A DNA stretch of 64,000 nucleotides from JALZHR01 sp036388475 (GCA_036388475.1 DASVRT010000038.1:1-64000), one strand, 5' to 3'. Shown: positions 51,861-61,120, counted from the first letter of the stretch. Program-made: numbers and translations. The notes: generated by a model not told the origin, from the sequence alone.

Positions 51861-53285
51861 TTATTCGGTGCAAATTTCCCGGTCATTCGGATAACACTCT
51901 TCGTTGCCCGTTAGCGCGCAATAGGCGTCAACTCTGGCTGTTTCCATTGTGATGTTTCTCGATTGCAGCCTACAATCCCATTCATATCCGGTTTCTTCGA
52001 TTCGGTCTACTATTTGTGTCAGGGTCAGATTCGGCTGGGCGGATTTCAATAAACCGGCTATTCCCGCAACAATCGGCGTGGACATCGAGGTTCCCGACCA
52101 CATAGCGTAACGCCCGCCCGGAACGGCGCTGATAATCTCTTCGCCGGGCGCGACGGTTCGCACCCAACGGTCTTGCTGTCTGCTAATAACATTAGCCATC
52201 GTCGAAAATGACGCCAGCTTGTCATAGCGCGTGCTTGCGCCGACGCTCAAAAGATTATCGTCGATACCGTTTGGGTCATCAGTGCCCGCGACAAAGCCGC
52301 GCTCGGCTGCCGGAAAGATTCTATCCGCGCCGTTATTAATCTGTCCGCCGTTGCCCGCTCCGGCGACGACTAAAAGTCTTCTATTATTAAGCTCCGGGAA
52401 AACCTGTTCTCCCGGGATGACAACATCATCACAGCCATTTAATAAATCGCGGATAAACCTGTTGCTCTGCGAAGCGAAATCTTTCGGATAGCCGAAGCTC
52501 ACATTAATCACGGTCGCGCCGTTATTCGCCGCGAAAATCAGCGCGTCCTTAAAACGCCAGAGACTTCCTTCACCGCTGGCGTCGAGAATGCGAATCGGCA
52601 TAATTTTGGCATTCGGCGCGGTCAGCGCAATAATGCCTGCAACGTGTGTTCCGTGCCCGTAAACCGAATCCTGGCGGAAATTGCCGACTTCGCTCGGGTC
52701 GTTATCATTATCGACAAAATCGTATCCGGGAACGAGCCTGCCGGCAAAAGCCGGATGATTTAAGTCTATGCCGGTGTCTAAGACCGCAATCGTTATGCCT
52801 TGTCCGGTTGAAATCGTATGAGCCTCTCTAAGTTTTATGACATCGGGAAAATACTGGCTGTTGTATCCCTTGCTGCTTCCGCCGATTGCCCACGAGCGCC
52901 CGATTGCCCACGAGCGCCCGAGCGTCCAGGGCAGTCCGCCACGTTCGACGAGGTTTAATTTTCTGTGCACTTCCGCCTGATGAACGCGCGCGTCGGCTTG
53001 CATCGCGGCAACAATTTCCAGCGTCGGCTGATTGGTGAGAGTACGGTCGATTTTCATCCGGTAAGTAGGTGGAGTTCCGACGCTTCCGAGGGGTGTAGAA
53101 ATGAGTTTATACTGCACGGCTACTGCCGCTAAATCGTTTTGGTTATTGGGCTTCAGGTCAAGAAGAATTTCGTCCGGCTCGCAGTTGCAGTTCTCGTTCT
53201 GCCCGAAGCTGCTGCCCGAAATGATAAAAATCGAAAGCAAAACAAAATATGCTTTCAGCCAGTTATTTTCGATAAACGTATTCAT
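51861..53285 (-). CDS. Subtilisin-like S8 serine protease
   Basis: Secreted protease, 474 residues from ATG 53285, which has GAGGG upstream; the frame continues 18 codons further but without a signal-like sequence. The signal segment is AYFVLLSIFIISGSSFG. The catalytic triad is visible: LDTGIDLNHP (Asp about 169), YGHGTHVAGII (His about 215) and MWSGTSMSTPIVAG (Ser about 397), with the oxyanion Asn in GAGNGG. The N-terminal propeptide includes a duplicated RSWAIG encoded by an 18-bp direct repeat (52883-52918). The C-terminus has CxxxxC cysteines. It lies directly after the CHAT gene on the same strand, 124 bp away. Confidence 0.92.
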   Translation of the reverse strand: MNTFIENNWLKAYFVLLSIFIISGSSFGQNENCNCEPDEILLDLKPNNQNDLAAVAVQYKLISTPLGSVGTPPTYRMKIDRTLTNQPTLEIVAAMQADARVHQAEVHRKLNLVERGGLPWTLGRSWAIGRSWAIGGSSKGYNSQYFPDVIKLREAHTISTGQGITIAVLDTGIDLNHPAFAGRLVPGYDFVDNDNDPSEVGNFRQDSVYGHGTHVAGIIALTAPNAKIMPIRILDASGEGSLWRFKDALIFAANNGATVINVSFGYPKDFASQSNRFIRDLLNGCDDVVIPGEQVFPELNNRRLLVVAGAGNGGQINNGADRIFPAAERGFVAGTDDPNGIDDNLLSVGASTRYDKLASFSTMANVISRQQDRWVRTVAPGEEIISAVPGGRYAMWSGTSMSTPIVAGIAGLLKSAQPNLTLTQIVDRIEETGYEWDCRLQSRNITMETARVDAYCALTGNEECYPNDREICTE

Positions 53286-53409
53286 TGCTGCCCTCACAAA
53301 ATCAAATCCCTTGGACGTATAACCATTTACACAGTGCATCTGATTTTATCAAAAAGACATTTCGATAAAAAAATTTTCGTTAAATAATTTTTCGCTTAAT
53401 TGTGGGTAT

Positions 53410-56214
53410 TTATTTGCCTATCAGCGCAAACGGCGACCAGAAATAAGGATGAGCGTTTCGCCTGATAAAGCTGCGTTGTGCGATTTGTAATGCTTTAGAT
53501 GTTTCTTTTCCTGCTTCGAGTTGCGTGTAAAATTCCCGCATCAGCTCGGTCGTCGCTTCGTCGTTGACCGTCCAGAGGCTCAAAACCAGAGACCGCGCGC
53601 CCGCCGTCAGAAATCCGCGCGCCAGCCCGAGAATTTCGTCGCCCGCAAAAATTTCGTTCAAGCCGGTTTCGCACGCGCTCAGCGTCACCAGTTCGGCGTT
53701 TAATCTCTGCGCGCAGATATCGCGCACGGTTACCCAGCCGTCGGCGAGATGCAGGCTCGAAAACAGAGGATTTTCCGGGCGAAACTGCCCGTGGCAGGCG
53801 AGATGCAGAGCGTCAAACTGCGGCGCGTTTTTGGTGTAAGCCTCGAAAGTCGCCGCTTTGCCGGAGAAAGTTTTCGCTTTTGGGAAAATTTTTTCGAGCG
53901 TTTCGATTTCGCGGTTGACGAGCGGAATTTTCTCGTCGGCAAAGCCGATCAGCAAAGCGTTTTTGATTTTTCGCGTCGGCTTTTCTTCTAAAAACTGCCA
54001 GACCGTCGCGCTCGGCGCATAAGTGACTTTTCGCTTTTCAAGCAAATATTTTTCGTTGCGCGCGCGCAAGGCGTGAAACGGAACGTAATGCAGCACGCCG
54101 ACCGGAACAATCGTCAAATCGCGGTTTTCCAGCAGATTTTCGAGCGGTTTGACCAAATAAGCGTAAAGCTTCGCCAGATAAAAATCGGCGCGTTTTTTCA
54201 GCTCGTCAATAAATTTTCCGAGGCTTTTCGCGCCGTAACGCAGCGCGCCGAATTGAAACTGCAAGCCTTCGAGAAACGCGAAAATTTGCGTTTCTTTCGC
54301 TAAATCTTTAACGAAATGAATTTTTTTGTTCGTGATGACAAACGCCGACAGACAATTATCGAAACTGACAAATTCGATTAAGGCTTTTTCGCCGCCGATT
54401 TGTTTTTGCAGCTTGGCAAAATCGAAAGATTCGCCTTTGGCGGCGGAGTTTTCGCCCGTGCTTTCGATTTGCCGCAAAACGTCGGCGATTTGTTTTTCGC
54501 GCTTTTGCGCTTCGGCTTGCAAATTGGCGATTTCCGCCTTTTCGGCGCGGCTCAGACGACTGTAAAACCAGTTTAATTCTTCGCGCAGGGCTTCCAGTCT
54601 TTTGGTCAGCTTCGTCGAAGCCGTGTTTTTCGAAAGCTTTAGGTTTCCGTCGGCGATTGATTCCGCCAGCGAGCGCGAGCGCGCTTTTTCAATCATCAGA
54701 AACGCCGCTTTGATTTTATTTTCCGCCAGATAAATGCGCGCCAGATTTTCAAACGGCGCGAGCTTGTTTGCCAGAAACGCCATCCGAAATTCTTCCGCCG
54801 GAAGCGGCGAGCGCAGCGTTTCAATCAATTTAATCGCTTTTTTAAAAAACTTTTCGGCTTGTCTTACATCGCCTTTTTGCCGGAATAATTTTCCGAGCGA
54901 GTTGAGCGCGAGATGGACAATCTGCGGCTGTTCTCTTTTCGCCGCGCCGGTAAACACTTCGTTCAAAAGAGTTTCCGCTTTTTCGAAAGCCTCCAGATTT
55001 CTTAAGGCTTCGGCTCGAATCCATCCGTTCATTAATTGATGGCGCAGATTCTCGCTGCCGGCGAGCAAATTTGCCGCTTCGCCCGCCAAATCGAGCGCTT
55101 TTTTAAACTTTCCCTGTTCGATTTCCAGATTGGCTTCGGTTAGTTTGACGACCGCCGCGCCGACCTTGTTTTTTTCCCGGCTGTAAAGCTGCGCGGATTT
55201 TTTTAATTGCCGGCGCGCCTGTTTAGTCTCGTTCAAACCGGCTGCCGCGCGTCCGAAATTTGCCCGCGCCCGCGCTTCTTCGCCCTGGAGTTTCAATTTG
55301 CGGAGTTCTTCGGTGACTTTTTCGTAAATCGAAAAGGCTTCTTTTGCCAGATTCAATTCGAGATAGATGTCCGCGATTTCCAGTTCGGCGATTGCGGTTT
55401 GATGCGGCATTTCCAGCGTTTCGTAAGTTTGCCGCGATAGCTCCAGCGACTTTAAGGCTTCGCTGAACCGACCGCGAAAAAGCGCGAGATTGCCCTGGCT
55501 TGCTTTGATTTCCGCTTCGGTCACGAGCATTTTCGATTCCCGCGCATTTTGCAAAGCGGAAGCGTAGAATTTTTCCGCTTTTTGAAAATCGTTGAGCTCG
55601 GTATAGGTGTTGGCAAGCCCGTTTTCAGCCATCGTCAGCCACGTTTTTTCGCCCGTTTTCAAAAAACGACGGCGTGCCGAAAGACAATATTTTTCCGCCT
55701 GCGTGTGCATTTCGCGGCGCGAAACGATATTGCTCAGATTCATTTCAATCTTGCCCGCCGCCAGCTCGTCGCCGTATTTTTCAAAAATTTTCAGCGTTTT
55801 TTTGCTCGTTTCAATCGCTTCGTCATAGCGACCGAGCATCGCCAGCGCGATGAGCTTGGCGACCTGCGTCTGCGCCGCGTCGTGTTCCTTGCCGGTTTGA
55901 AAGAAAATCGCCGCCGCGCGGTCGAGATTTCTGACGGCGGATTCGAGCCTGCCGCCGGTTAATTCGGCAATGCCCGAAACCCAGTACGAAAGCGCCGAAA
56001 TTTCTTCGTGCGGATTGATTTTGACGAGAGTTTTTAAGGCTTTCGCCGCCTTCTGCGCTTTAATCGGCTCGGTCGTCCACGCCGCGTAACAAATTTTCTT
56101 TAAAGCAACCGCAAGTTTGACGTCCGCGTGTTTATTATTTTCACTCAACAGGCGCTTTCGCCCGGTCTCGCTTTCGGCGGAAATTAATTTTTCGGCTAAA
56201 TCGGCGCGGAGCAT
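53410..56214 (-). CDS. TPR-CHAT caspase-like protease
   Basis: 934 residues, no signal peptide, so cytoplasmic. About 600 residues of TPR helices (for example LANTYTELNDFQKAEKFYASAL, AIAELEIADIYLELNLAKEAF, NSLGKLFRQKGDVRQAEKFF) lead to a coiled coil (LTKRLEALREELNWFYSRLS) and a C-terminal CHAT domain. The His-Cys dyad is intact: LHLACHGQFRPENP (His about 808) and LSACETGLNEIFAGDE (Cys about 847), followed by FLTAGARSLVLSLWTVND. CHAT proteins act as proteases in bacterial conflict and cell-death-like systems (for example separase-like or gasdermin-activating ones). It lies in a minus-strand run with a sigma factor, a small two-part protein and S8. Confidence 0.93.
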   Translation of the reverse strand: MLRADLAEKLISAESETGRKRLLSENNKHADVKLAVALKKICYAAWTTEPIKAQKAAKALKTLVKINPHEEISALSYWVSGIAELTGGRLESAVRNLDRAAAIFFQTGKEHDAAQTQVAKLIALAMLGRYDEAIETSKKTLKIFEKYGDELAAGKIEMNLSNIVSRREMHTQAEKYCLSARRRFLKTGEKTWLTMAENGLANTYTELNDFQKAEKFYASALQNARESKMLVTEAEIKASQGNLALFRGRFSEALKSLELSRQTYETLEMPHQTAIAELEIADIYLELNLAKEAFSIYEKVTEELRKLKLQGEEARARANFGRAAAGLNETKQARRQLKKSAQLYSREKNKVGAAVVKLTEANLEIEQGKFKKALDLAGEAANLLAGSENLRHQLMNGWIRAEALRNLEAFEKAETLLNEVFTGAAKREQPQIVHLALNSLGKLFRQKGDVRQAEKFFKKAIKLIETLRSPLPAEEFRMAFLANKLAPFENLARIYLAENKIKAAFLMIEKARSRSLAESIADGNLKLSKNTASTKLTKRLEALREELNWFYSRLSRAEKAEIANLQAEAQKREKQIADVLRQIESTGENSAAKGESFDFAKLQKQIGGEKALIEFVSFDNCLSAFVITNKKIHFVKDLAKETQIFAFLEGLQFQFGALRYGAKSLGKFIDELKKRADFYLAKLYAYLVKPLENLLENRDLTIVPVGVLHYVPFHALRARNEKYLLEKRKVTYAPSATVWQFLEEKPTRKIKNALLIGFADEKIPLVNREIETLEKIFPKAKTFSGKAATFEAYTKNAPQFDALHLACHGQFRPENPLFSSLHLADGWVTVRDICAQRLNAELVTLSACETGLNEIFAGDEILGLARGFLTAGARSLVLSLWTVNDEATTELMREFYTQLEAGKETSKALQIAQRSFIRRNAHPYFWSPFALIGK

Positions 56215-56240
56215 ATAGTAAAGATATTAACAATAAGAAA

Positions 56241-56430
56241 AATTCACCACAAAGAGGCAAATAACGTTAAGAGAAAATGAAACCACGGATTTACGCAGAT
56301 AAAGCAGGCTTTGCGGCTGGATGAGAAAAAGATTTTATGCTGTTCATCAAAGCGCTGAGCCTGCTCTACCGAGCAGTAAAGCCTGCTTTGAATTTCCCTT
56401 TGTGTTCTTTGTGTCCCGGCGGTGAAAATT
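56241..56430. repeat. Composite dispersed repeat element (copy in opposite orientation)
   Basis: Ends are TTCACCACAAAGAGGCAAA and CTTTGTGTTCTTTGTGTCCCGGCGGTGAA, imperfectly inverted. Inside are AATGAAACC-GGATTTACGCAGAT and GATTTTATGCTGTTCATC, which are the reverse complement of the inner blocks of the element at 34890. A further hairpin AAAGCAGGCTTT / AAAGCCTGCTTT lies within. It occupies most of the 336-bp spacer between the CHAT gene and the small gene upstream. Confidence 0.7.
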
Positions 56431-56550
56431 CCCCGTGCCGAACGCGCGCGCCGTTTAAATAAAAAAATGGCGAAAAGTCGTGCAACTTTTCGCCTTCCAG
56501 TTTTCCCTATTCTTCCCTTGAAGTTCGTCTTAACTCAATTGAAGCTCGTC

Positions 56551-57045
56551 TTAATTTAATTCCAGACCGGCAATTTCGATTTCTCTGTCCGCCGCCTGCA
56601 AAACCAAATCGTATTTTCCGCCCGGAATATCCGTGAATTTGAATTCGCTCAGCTCGCCGGCTTTCGCCTGAAAATCGCCGAGCTTTACAGTGCAGTTTGA
56701 AAAACCTTCGCCTAAAATCTGTCCCTGCACCTGAAAGCCGTTTTCGTCTTCCGAGATTCTCAGGTCGATGGCGTTGTCGCCCGCCTGAAAAAGCATCTGC
56801 CGCGTTTGCGAGAGCGTCGCGGAGCGTTCGCCGAACGCTGCCTGCGAGCCTGATAAATCCATCTGCAAAACCGCGAGAATTTTCTGCACCAGCGATGTTT
56901 TCGGCTCGGCGGCGCGTGTGCGGAAGATATTTTTCGCCCATTTGACCGAATCGGCGGGTGCGTCAGCCGATTCGTCCGTCTGTATCAGGTGAATAATCTT
57001 GTTGATTAACTCGTCGTTTGAATTGTTGCTCATTGCTAAAATCAT
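56551..57045 (-). CDS. Small protein with helical N-terminus and carboxypeptidase-regulatory-like C-terminus, CHAT-module partner
   Basis: About 164 residues from ATG 57045 (ATG 57033 or GTG 57060 are alternatives; GAGGTTGAG precedes 57045). The first half is helical with KWAKNIFRTR, SLVQKILAVLQMDLSGSQAAFGER and RQMLFQAGDNAIDLRI. The second half is a beta-sandwich-like stretch, VQGQILGEGFSNCTVKL then DIPGGKYDLVLQ. From memory, proteins with this layout often sit between an ECF sigma factor and a CHAT or similar effector in Acidobacteriota and Planctomycetes. A role as adapter or regulator is inferred. Confidence 0.7.
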   Translation of the reverse strand: MILAMSNNSNDELINKIIHLIQTDESADAPADSVKWAKNIFRTRAAEPKTSLVQKILAVLQMDLSGSQAAFGERSATLSQTRQMLFQAGDNAIDLRISEDENGFQVQGQILGEGFSNCTVKLGDFQAKAGELSEFKFTDIPGGKYDLVLQAADREIEIAGLELN

Positions 57046-57110
57046 TTTTCTCAACCTCACAATCTAACAGTGCGAGCCTGAGCAGGAAAAAGACACCGGC
57101 TTGAAAAAAG

Positions 57111-57275
57111 TTTTCAGATAGTTTTCAGAAGAATTGCAGGAAGTTGCGGAAAGCGCCGGAAAGCTGCACGAAGTTAAATTACTTTGTAAACACTCGACGC
57201 TGTGAAACTCTTGGCAACAATTTACAACTATCCGCAACTATCCGCAACTTTCTGTAACTCTCGGCAACTATTTCG
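57111..57275. repeat. Head-to-head decamer array between sigma factor and small adapter gene
   Basis: Left arm 57111-57180 reads as 10-base units such as GAATTGCAGG, AAGTTGCGGA, AAGCGCCGGA, AAGCTGCACG. Right arm 57201-57275 reads TTTACAACTA, TCCGCAACTA, TCCGCAACTT, TCTGTAACTC, TCGGCAACTA. AAGTTGCGGA and TCCGCAACTT are exact complements, so the two arms form a mirror-image set about a 20-bp centre. The right arm reaches over the stop codon of the sigma-factor gene. Confidence 0.85.
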
Positions 57276-57936
57276 TAAGAATCTTCGCCAGTTTCTGCAA
57301 ACATCTGGAACGCATCGGGCTGATGCTGGTTTCGCCGACGCCGATGGCTTCGGCAACTTCGGCATAGCTTGCCGCCGTGTCGCGCAGGTAAATCATCGAA
57401 AGAATTTTCCGGCAGCGTTCCTCCATCTGTTTGAGCGCCGTGCGAATCTGGTGCTGTTCTTCCATCTGAATCAAAACCGCGTCGGCAAGCGGCGACGAAT
57501 CGGGCAGGCTCGCCATTTCCTCAGCCATTTCCTCTTCGGTGTCGGGCGAATAAAAACCTTTTTCGCCGCGCACGACGCGCCAGGTTTTAAATTTTGCGGT
57601 CGTCACCAGCCACGAGCGGAGTTTGTCCGGCTGCTCGATTTCGTCGAGCTTTTCAAACAGTGTCAAAAAAACTTCCTGAAAGACATCCGCCGTTTGTTCT
57701 TCCGATAATCCGGCGCGGCGCGGAATGGTTGAAATCAGGCGCTGGTAGCGGTCAACCAAATCGTTCCAGGCAGTTTCGTCGCCGCGCCGGCACGCCTGCA
57801 AAAGCTCGGCGTCCGATTTTGCCAGAGATTTCGCCGAAAATTCCGATTCCGTTTTTTTCAAAACCGTTTCACTCACTAAGTTCTGATTTTGAAATAGGAT
57901 AAAAAAATAAGCAACAGGCGACATCGATTTTGTCAC
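57268..57936 (-). CDS. ECF-type sigma-70 family RNA polymerase sigma factor
   Basis: 222 residues from GTG 57936; GTG 57876 or ATG 57924 are alternative starts and the first 20 residues look non-native. Sigma region 2: ELLQACRRGDETAWNDLVDRYQRLI, then DVFQEVFLTLFEKLDEIEQPDKLRSWLVTTAKFKTWRVVR. Region 4: CRKILSMIYLRDTAASYAEVAEAIGVGETSISPMRSRCLQKLAKIL (HTH). It lies upstream of the adapter-like gene, CHAT and S8 genes on the same strand and is the natural regulator of that module. No anti-sigma factor is visible next to it. Confidence 0.9.
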   Translation of the reverse strand: MTKSMSPVAYFFILFQNQNLVSETVLKKTESEFSAKSLAKSDAELLQACRRGDETAWNDLVDRYQRLISTIPRRAGLSEEQTADVFQEVFLTLFEKLDEIEQPDKLRSWLVTTAKFKTWRVVRGEKGFYSPDTEEEMAEEMASLPDSSPLADAVLIQMEEQHQIRTALKQMEERCRKILSMIYLRDTAASYAEVAEAIGVGETSISPMRSRCLQKLAKILTK

Positions 57937-58397
57937 CCGTTGCTTATTTTCAGAGCAAGCTTACCGACTATCAGTGAGCCGTCGCCGTCATAATCGCCGG
58001 AAACAGGTTTATCGCCTGCGCCGCCGAGAACGAGAGTATCAAAGCCATTTCCGTTTTTGATATACCAGAAACCGGCTGACGGGCGATAGACGGCAATGTC
58101 CTCGACTTCGCCGCCGTTGAAATTGCCGTGATGCGAGAAGCTGCGGATTTGCCCGCGAATCTCGCCGCCCGCGTTGTTCGCCGTGCCGATGACGACATAC
58201 CACAGATTATTGCGAAGCTGCTCGACCTGCGCCGCCGTTACGGTAAACGTTCTGACCGGAATATTGCCGGAAGTTCCGCCGACTGTTCCGAGATCGAAAA
58301 TGACCGCGCCGTTTTCGCCGCTCGCCGCCGGACCGTTAATCGTGGCGGTCGCGTGGGACGGGCAAGACGCTCGAAAGCTTACAGTTCCAGCCGGCAA
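57933..58397 (-). pseudogene. Truncated CHRD/FG-GAP protein fragment
   Basis: The 154-codon frame starts in mid-domain at TTG 58397 (upstream codons continue without ATG or signal peptide). It covers the second half of a CHRD domain (GAVIFDLGTVGGTSG, WYVVIGTANNAGGEIRGQIR) and one FG-GAP repeat (DIAVYRPSAGFWYIKNGNGF, PVSGDYDGDG), then breaks off into SLIVGKLALKISNG. The order and sequence match the surface protein at 49349-51715, which has six such repeats, so this is a fragment of a paralog cut at both ends. Its stop overlaps the sigma-factor frame. Confidence 0.7.
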
Positions 58398-58785
58398 ATA
58401 AATCTTTAAGCCTAAAATGTTCTGAAAGTTTATTACAGATTTAAAACCTTTACTATAGAAAATTTCCGCAAGACGGCTGATTTTACAAAATTTTACAAAA
58501 GCATAAAGATACGCGCGCCGCCAGCCGGCAAGCTTTAGAAAAGTATCGCGGAAGATAAAATATTTTTATTAAAACTCATATAAGAAATTTTATTGACAAT
58601 CAAATTATATATAAGTGACAATAATGCGTATCTGCTTTACAAACAATTGACTGTTTATTTACGAGCGCGCTGATTCAGGCTCTCCGATTTCCGAAAATTT
58701 CGTATCGACCCGTTCCCGTTTATTCTTTGGCGGGCGGCGCGAGAGTCGATTATAAGGAGCGTGCGCGTGCACGAAGGAAGAAATT
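58398..58785. other. 388-bp spacer, AT-rich, upstream region of the GHL10 gene
   Basis: No gene recognised. The segment 58550-58640 is AT-rich with a TTGACA at 58593 and TATATATAAG after it, but the spacing does not fit a standard promoter. The last 100 bp are GC-richer and end with GAAGGAAGAA as ribosome-binding site for ATG 58786. It probably holds the promoter of the glycoside hydrolase gene. Confidence 0.4.
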
Positions 58786-61104
58786 ATGAAAAAACAAAGA
58801 CTTCTCGGAATTAAATTTTACCGGGCGTTCGCCGTTCTATTAACGCTGCTGTTCGCAATGGTTTGGATGCCGGCGGCGCTGAAAGCTCAGACCCGAACCG
58901 AGTATCGCGCCTTCTGGGTCGATACTTTCAATACTTTGCTCAATAATCACAATGACGTCGTCACGGTCGTCAACAACGCAAAGGCGGCGAAAGCCAACGC
59001 CTTGTTCGTCCAGGTGCGGCGGCGCGGCGACTCGTGGTATTTGAATTCGCTCGAACCTTTGGGCGACAGGACGCCGATTCAACCCGGCTTCGACCCGTTG
59101 CAGGACATAATCAACGAGGCGCACGCGGGCGGCATCGAAGTTCACGCTTTCGTCATTATGAGCGCCGTCTGGGGACGCGCGCCGAATCTTTTTCCGCCCG
59201 AAAATCCGAATCACGTTTTCAATCTGCACGGCGGCTTCAACCCGGCGACGAACACGATTACGCCGGGACCGGACAACTGGCTGACGCGGACGCTGCTGCC
59301 CGATAGCAGCGCGTCGCAGATTACCTATCAGGGACATCGTTTCGGCAGCGATTTCTGGGTCGATTTCGGGCATCCCGCCGCCGCCGAATATACGGTTAAC
59401 GTCATCAACCATCTGGTCACGAACTATGACATCGACGGGCTGCATCTCGACCGCATCCGGTATCCCGAAATCAACATCACCGGGCAGACGCCTTCGACCG
59501 GAACGAACGTCGGTTACAATTCGACGAGCATCGAGCGTTTTCAGCGTTACTACAATATCCCAATCGGTTCGACGCCGCCCGCGGCGAATAATCCGCAGTG
59601 GAACCAGTGGCGGCGCGACCAGGTGACGAATGTCGTGCGCCGCGTTTATTTAAACGCGCTCGCCATCAAGCCGAATTTAAAAATTTCCGCCGCGCTTATC
59701 GCTTTCGGCGGGATGGGTTCGACGGAAGCTTCGTGGAATTCCGCCGAAGCTTACTGGCGCGTTTACCAGGATTGGCGCGCGTGGACGCAGGAAGGCATTA
59801 TCGACATCGCCATCCCGATGGTTTACAAGGCGGAACACACCGCTACAGTCCGCCCGCAATACGACCAGTGGGACGCGTGGCTGCGCGGACATCTCTATAA
59901 CCGCGCCGGAATGATGGGACAGGGCGCGGCAAACAACGCCGTCGAAGGCACGCTTCGACAAACGCGCCGGACGCTTTTGCCCGCTTCCGGCACGAACAAT
60001 CTGAGCGGAATTATTTTCTTTTCGATGGCGACATCCAACATCGCCGTAGCCAATAACCCGTTTGCGATTCCCTCGCCAATCACGACGCCCGCGCGTCCTT
60101 TCGCCGAATTTGCGTCCGGCTTAACGACGGGCAAATCGGTCAACGGCGCGACTTTATACGAGCCTGCCGGGCTGACGCCGATTTTCAGCGATGCGGCGCA
60201 AATTCCCGTTTTCCCGTGGAAAGCTGCGCCGACGCTCGGGCACATTAAAGGCGAAGCGCGTCGAGCCGACAATACGCCGCTCGACACCGGCGCAGTGACC
60301 ATCAAAAATCTCGACGATAATACGACGCGCACGGCGGCGACCGACGGCGGCGGATTTTACGGCGGCGTTGATTTGACACCGGGACGCTATCTGGTCAAAG
60401 CGGTGCTTGGTCAGGACGTGCTTTATTCGTGCGTCGCCAATGTCACGCCCGGCTCGGTCACGACGGCTGATTTAGGCGCGGAAACGGTCGCGCCGGTCAC
60501 GACGGCTTCGCTCGCGCCTGCCGCGCCGAACGGCTCGAACGGCTGGTATACGACGGACGTCACGCTCAGTCTCGCGGCGACCGACAATTGTTCGGGCGTC
60601 GAAAGAACGGAATATTCAACCGACGGCGGAGCAAACTGGCAGCCTTATGCGGGCAGTATTTTCATCAACCGGGAAGGAACGACGACGATTTTGTATCGCT
60701 CAAGCGACCGCGCGGGCAATGTCGAAGCCAACGGCAGCACGATTGTCAATATCGACAAAACCGCGCCGACATTTCAGCTTGAAGCAACGCCGACGCGCAT
60801 CTTTCCGCCGAACGGAAAACCGGCGACGGTTAAATTAACCGGCAGCGCCTCCGATACGACTTCCGGTCTCGCGCAGGTCAGTTACACGGTGACGGACGAA
60901 TACGGAACGCCGCTGACCGTTCCGACGCGCGCGCTGGGCGGCAATTCGGCAAACTGGATAGACAATCTGATTATCGAAGCCAGCCGCCACGGGGATGATT
61001 CGGACGGTCGCTTATACCGCGTCACGGCGACTGTCACCGACGCAGCCGGTAATACGACCACGGCATCGGTTGACATCATCGTGCTGCACGACCGGCGACC
61101 GTAG
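58786..61104 (+). CDS. Secreted glycoside hydrolase-like protein (GHL10/DUF187) with Ig-like C-terminal domains
   Basis: 772 residues. A signal peptide (LLTLLFAMVWMPAALKAQ) is followed by a TIM-barrel GHL10 domain (about 38-470): EYRAFWVDTFNTLLNNHNDV, NALFVQVRRRGDSWYLNS, NYDIDGLHLDRIRYPEI (acidic catalytic-site candidate D-x-D-R-I-R-Y-P) and IIDIAIPMVYKAEH. Then a carboxypeptidase-regulatory-like domain (GHIKGEARRADNTPLDTGAV) and an OmpL47-like domain (WYTTDVTLSLAATDNCSGVERTEYSTDGG) precede a final beta-domain. It likely degrades or binds a cell-wall or extracellular polysaccharide. A terminator follows. Confidence 0.88.
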   Translation: MKKQRLLGIKFYRAFAVLLTLLFAMVWMPAALKAQTRTEYRAFWVDTFNTLLNNHNDVVTVVNNAKAAKANALFVQVRRRGDSWYLNSLEPLGDRTPIQPGFDPLQDIINEAHAGGIEVHAFVIMSAVWGRAPNLFPPENPNHVFNLHGGFNPATNTITPGPDNWLTRTLLPDSSASQITYQGHRFGSDFWVDFGHPAAAEYTVNVINHLVTNYDIDGLHLDRIRYPEINITGQTPSTGTNVGYNSTSIERFQRYYNIPIGSTPPAANNPQWNQWRRDQVTNVVRRVYLNALAIKPNLKISAALIAFGGMGSTEASWNSAEAYWRVYQDWRAWTQEGIIDIAIPMVYKAEHTATVRPQYDQWDAWLRGHLYNRAGMMGQGAANNAVEGTLRQTRRTLLPASGTNNLSGIIFFSMATSNIAVANNPFAIPSPITTPARPFAEFASGLTTGKSVNGATLYEPAGLTPIFSDAAQIPVFPWKAAPTLGHIKGEARRADNTPLDTGAVTIKNLDDNTTRTAATDGGGFYGGVDLTPGRYLVKAVLGQDVLYSCVANVTPGSVTTADLGAETVAPVTTASLAPAAPNGSNGWYTTDVTLSLAATDNCSGVERTEYSTDGGANWQPYAGSIFINREGTTTILYRSSDRAGNVEANGSTIVNIDKTAPTFQLEATPTRIFPPNGKPATVKLTGSASDTTSGLAQVSYTVTDEYGTPLTVPTRALGGNSANWIDNLIIEASRHGDDSDGRLYRVTATVTDAAGNTTTASVDIIVLHDRRP

Positions 61105-61120
61105 CCGAATTTCTCGGAAC

